The notes under the pieces: generated by a model
Told to the model about the DNA's origin: nothing
What the model saw: only the letters and a program-made list of their open reading frames with translations
The model's database searches: none
Part shown: positions 62,469 to 64,000 of the stretch, in pieces
Layout of the letters: every line of letters begins with the position of its first letter
Numbering within the stretch: position 1 is the stretch's first letter
Position numbers and translations under genes: made by a program
Source of the DNA: Sphingobacterium cavernae
Lineage (GTDB): Bacteria; Bacteroidota; Bacteroidia; Sphingobacteriales; Sphingobacteriaceae
DNA: 64,000 bases
Assembly: GCF_008520265.1 (NCBI RefSeq)
Contig: NZ_VIQM01000016.1
Span: forward strand, 18,756 to 82,755
Direction of reading: 5' to 3'

Positions 62469-63663
62469 TTTTACGCAACTCGCAACCTTTTATGGTATAA
62501 TACCTTCCTTTGAGGTGAGCCTGATAAATTATTCCTGAGGAATCATACTTATAAGTTGTGTAATTAAAAGTGTTATCCGACAAGGGAATCTTCCAATTAT
62601 CTATGATCCTTTTTATATCACCTCTGGTGAGTTTTATGTTATTACTCCGTAGCAATTCTATTGCATCCTTATTTGTAAAATGAAACTCTTCCAAATTATA
62701 AGAATCCATTATTTCAGAAATTATATTCAAGAGCTCCATCTCGTTCTTATTGCGGAACCTACCTTTGATTCGGAGTAGAGCATCTGTTACCAAATCTTCA
62801 GGCTTAAACCACATTCTGCCTTGCTTCTTATAATTTATTTTTCTATTCTGAAGGAAATACATAAATGCAGGCACTTCGGCAATCATCTTATCAAGTAAAA
62901 AAGGATCTGATTTTTCTAAAGGTTTAATTTTTCTTATCCAGTAACGAGTTTCAAGTGGATCGATAGCCACGAAATCATCCTCGTTATTCGAACAAAGAAT
63001 GAACTTGCCAAAAAACTCCACTTCAGTCCTATCTACACCCTTAGACTCAACTTTATAAGCTTTTGCTGTAGAAAGATTTTTAAGCTTTTCTGAATCTTCT
63101 CTTCTATCGAGCAATACTTCATCTACAGCTATTATCAATTTAGAAACCCAAGAGTCATTGAAGTTTGATCGGAAATCTTCATTGTTATTATAGGTCATAT
63201 TAAACCCAAATATTTCTTTAAGCACTGCCAAAAGTGTTGTTTTACCAGTACCTCTTTCTTTGCTTAATAAACAAAGAATTGGAAGACGCTCATTAGGATA
63301 CTGAAAAAGAATGGTTAAATAGTCCAATCCATACTTCAAATGTTCTTCAAAAATATGTTCCAAAAAACTATAGATATTGGAAAAATCACCTTCTTTAGGC
63401 TTATGATTTAAAGGTTCATATTGATTATAGAAACCATTAAACGAACGCTGATAGTTGATATGTGAAGGAATATTGCAGAATCCATCATATTTTGGTATCT
63501 CATCGAATACCTCTACCCATTTCCTCCCATAATCTTGTTTTATTACATCTAAAGACCAGGGAACTAATATTTCAATAAAATCGCCAGATAGCAAAGGTTT
63601 CTTAATAATTTTATAGTAGGTTGTTCTAACCCTTATAAAAGGGTATTTAAAGGTTTTATTCAT
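62455..63663 (-). CDS. Primase-helicase / SF3-type replication ATPase (DUF5906-like)
   Basis: 402 residues. Walker A is LLSKERGTGKTTLL (GTGKT at 138-142), Walker B SKLIIAVDEVLLD (about 171-183), and motif C-like FFGKFILCSNNEDDF (about 216-230). This is the layout of superfamily 3 helicases and of the DUF5906/VirE-type proteins in Bacteroidota mobile elements. A winged-helix-like C-terminus (LLRSNNIKLTRGDIKRII) may bind the origin. It works with the primase downstream, so the element probably replicates its own DNA. Confidence 0.78.
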   Translation of the reverse strand: MNKTFKYPFIRVRTTYYKIIKKPLLSGDFIEILVPWSLDVIKQDYGRKWVEVFDEIPKYDGFCNIPSHINYQRSFNGFYNQYEPLNHKPKEGDFSNIYSFLEHIFEEHLKYGLDYLTILFQYPNERLPILCLLSKERGTGKTTLLAVLKEIFGFNMTYNNNEDFRSNFNDSWVSKLIIAVDEVLLDRREDSEKLKNLSTAKAYKVESKGVDRTEVEFFGKFILCSNNEDDFVAIDPLETRYWIRKIKPLEKSDPFLLDKMIAEVPAFMYFLQNRKINYKKQGRMWFKPEDLVTDALLRIKGRFRNKNEMELLNIISEIMDSYNLEEFHFTNKDAIELLRSNNIKLTRGDIKRIIDNWKIPLSDNTFNYTTYKYDSSGIIYQAHLKGRYYTIKGCELRKILMI

Positions 63664-63670
63664 AATAATA

Positions 63671-63701
63671 TTGCTTTAAAAGACTGAAAACCTTACCTTT
63701 G
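63671..63701 (+). promoter_or_regulatory. Bacteroidota-type promoter
   Basis: TTG at 63671-63673 and TACCTTTG at 63694-63701 (consensus TAnnTTTG) are separated by 20 bp, the spacing of the -33/-7 promoter of this phylum. It points right, away from the helicase gene. Confidence 0.6.
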
Positions 63702-63707
63702 CTTAGA

Positions 63708-63782
63708 GATATAAATAAAGGCAAGACTTTCGAGTCAAAAGAATTTCAAAGCAAACACGTGCAAGTGTTTGCTTTATTTTTT
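63708..63782 (+). ncRNA. Candidate small RNA, about 75 nt
   Basis: Starts about 7 nt after the -7 box. It contains the hairpin GACT-TTCG-AGTC (63725-63736) and ends in a strong intrinsic terminator, AAAGCAAACAC (63748-63758) with GTGTTTGCTTT (63765-63775), then ATTTTTTT. No reading frame with a start fits between promoter and terminator. It is divergent from the replication helicase, where plasmids and mobile elements often encode regulatory RNAs. Confidence 0.55.
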
Positions 63783-63920
63783 TAAATACAAATCGGATAA
63801 TTGATCAATTTGATCATTGGATAATTTTCTACCAGCCTTTAAGTAGGCTTCTAATTCACTCTCAGAGACTGTAAAATAAACTGTGTCAAGGATAATAAAC
63901 AGAAGTATTATTTTTGACAT
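63774..63920 (-). CDS. Possible small membrane peptide
   Basis: 48 residues from MSKIILLFIILDTVYF, then a charged part (SESELEAYLKAGRKLSNDQ). The open frame continues upstream to 63965 but would then overlap the transposase start. The hydrophobic start and helical tail are plausible, but it overlaps the small RNA terminator and has no recognised relatives. Confidence 0.3.
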   Translation of the reverse strand: MSKIILLFIILDTVYFTVSESELEAYLKAGRKLSNDQIDQLSDLYLKK

Positions 63921-63927
63921 AGTAATT

Positions 63928-64000
63928 ATGAGTATTAAGGAAAGCGATTTTGATTTTGAGTCCATGAAGGACCTAGCCCTAGAACAGTTACGTAGCGGTG
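63928..64000 (+). CDS. IS256-family (mutator type) transposase, N-terminus only
   Basis: The ATG at 63928 begins MSIKESDFDFESMKDLALEQLRSG and runs off the window. The (D)FDFE-x-(L/M)K-x-x-ALEQLRSG pattern is the start of Bacteroidota IS256/mutator transposases. Only 24 residues are visible, so the catalytic DDE triad cannot be checked. Confidence 0.65.
   Translation, partial: MSIKESDFDFESMKDLALEQLRSG

Noticed and set aside
1..64000. tRNA or rRNA genes as integration sites
   Set aside because: I looked for tRNA-like cloverleaf and GTTCRA motifs near island edges and found none I could support. The integration site of the mobilizable region may be outside the window.

Overview
The window looks like a chromosomal stretch of a Bacteroidota bacterium, most likely a Sphingobacterium/Pedobacter-type member of the Sphingobacteriaceae. 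The base composition is AT-rich. There are two SusC/SusD outer-membrane uptake clusters, a FecR/ECF-sigma regulatory pair, TlpA-type thioredoxins with DUF4369-like N-termini, and a Bacteroidota-style promoter (TTG-N20-TAnnTTTG) near the right edge. No rRNA, tRNA or CRISPR array was seen.

Layout. (1) 1-9.97 kb: a sigma/anti-sigma controlled uptake operon (ECF sigma C-terminus, FecR, STN-containing SusC, SusD, DUF4843 lipoprotein, PKD-like lipoprotein, TlpA thioredoxin) ending in a strong terminator. (2) 10-14.3 kb: a metallopeptidase-like protein, a GH3-family enzyme, a membrane LytTR regulator and a small unknown protein. (3) 14.7-22.1 kb: a Crp-like regulator, a MauE/DoxX membrane protein and a small Cys-containing exported peptide, facing a convergent SusD-SusC-TlpA operon. 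(4) 22.1-23.6 kb: a gene-poor junction with a strongly self-complementary candidate RNA and a small HTH protein.

(5) 23.65-40.13 kb: a seven-gene minus-strand defence operon. In order of transcription it is: AbiEi-like regulator, HsdM-type methyltransferase, HsdS, a NERD/double-kinase/P-loop protein, an unknown protein, a 1802-aa HerA/FtsK-like ATPase, and a PP2C phosphatase. Content and order resemble the methylation-associated defence system (MADS), but no MAD3 or MAD4 counterpart lies between the methyltransferase and specificity genes, and a PP2C gene is appended. (6) 40.76-53.33 kb: a Mu-like transposable element whose ends can be placed almost to the base. Related inverted termini are flanked by a 7-bp duplication, and removing the element restores a continuous reading frame for a small host gene. 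It keeps the transposase, the MuB-like ATPase, regulators, a gp16-like protein, a prohead protease and a short tape-measure-like gene, but no terminase, portal or capsid gene that I can recognise. Behind a strong terminator at one end it carries a two-gene module with the sizes, order and topology of lambda RexA/RexB.

(7) 53.5-56.8 kb: an SOS/lesion-bypass group (UmuC, UmuD, HMCES/YedK-type peptidase). (8) 56.9-64 kb: a mobilizable-element region with a pseudoknot-like leader RNA, a zinc-ribbon protein pair, a lipoprotein, a 24-bp tandem repeat, a relaxase (with a second gene nested out of frame inside it), MobC, a primase, TGATGA-type repeats, a primase-helicase, a candidate ~75-nt small RNA and the start of an IS256-family transposase. 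Regions 5-8 together form an accessory island in which defence, DNA-damage and mobility functions have been stacked by successive insertions.
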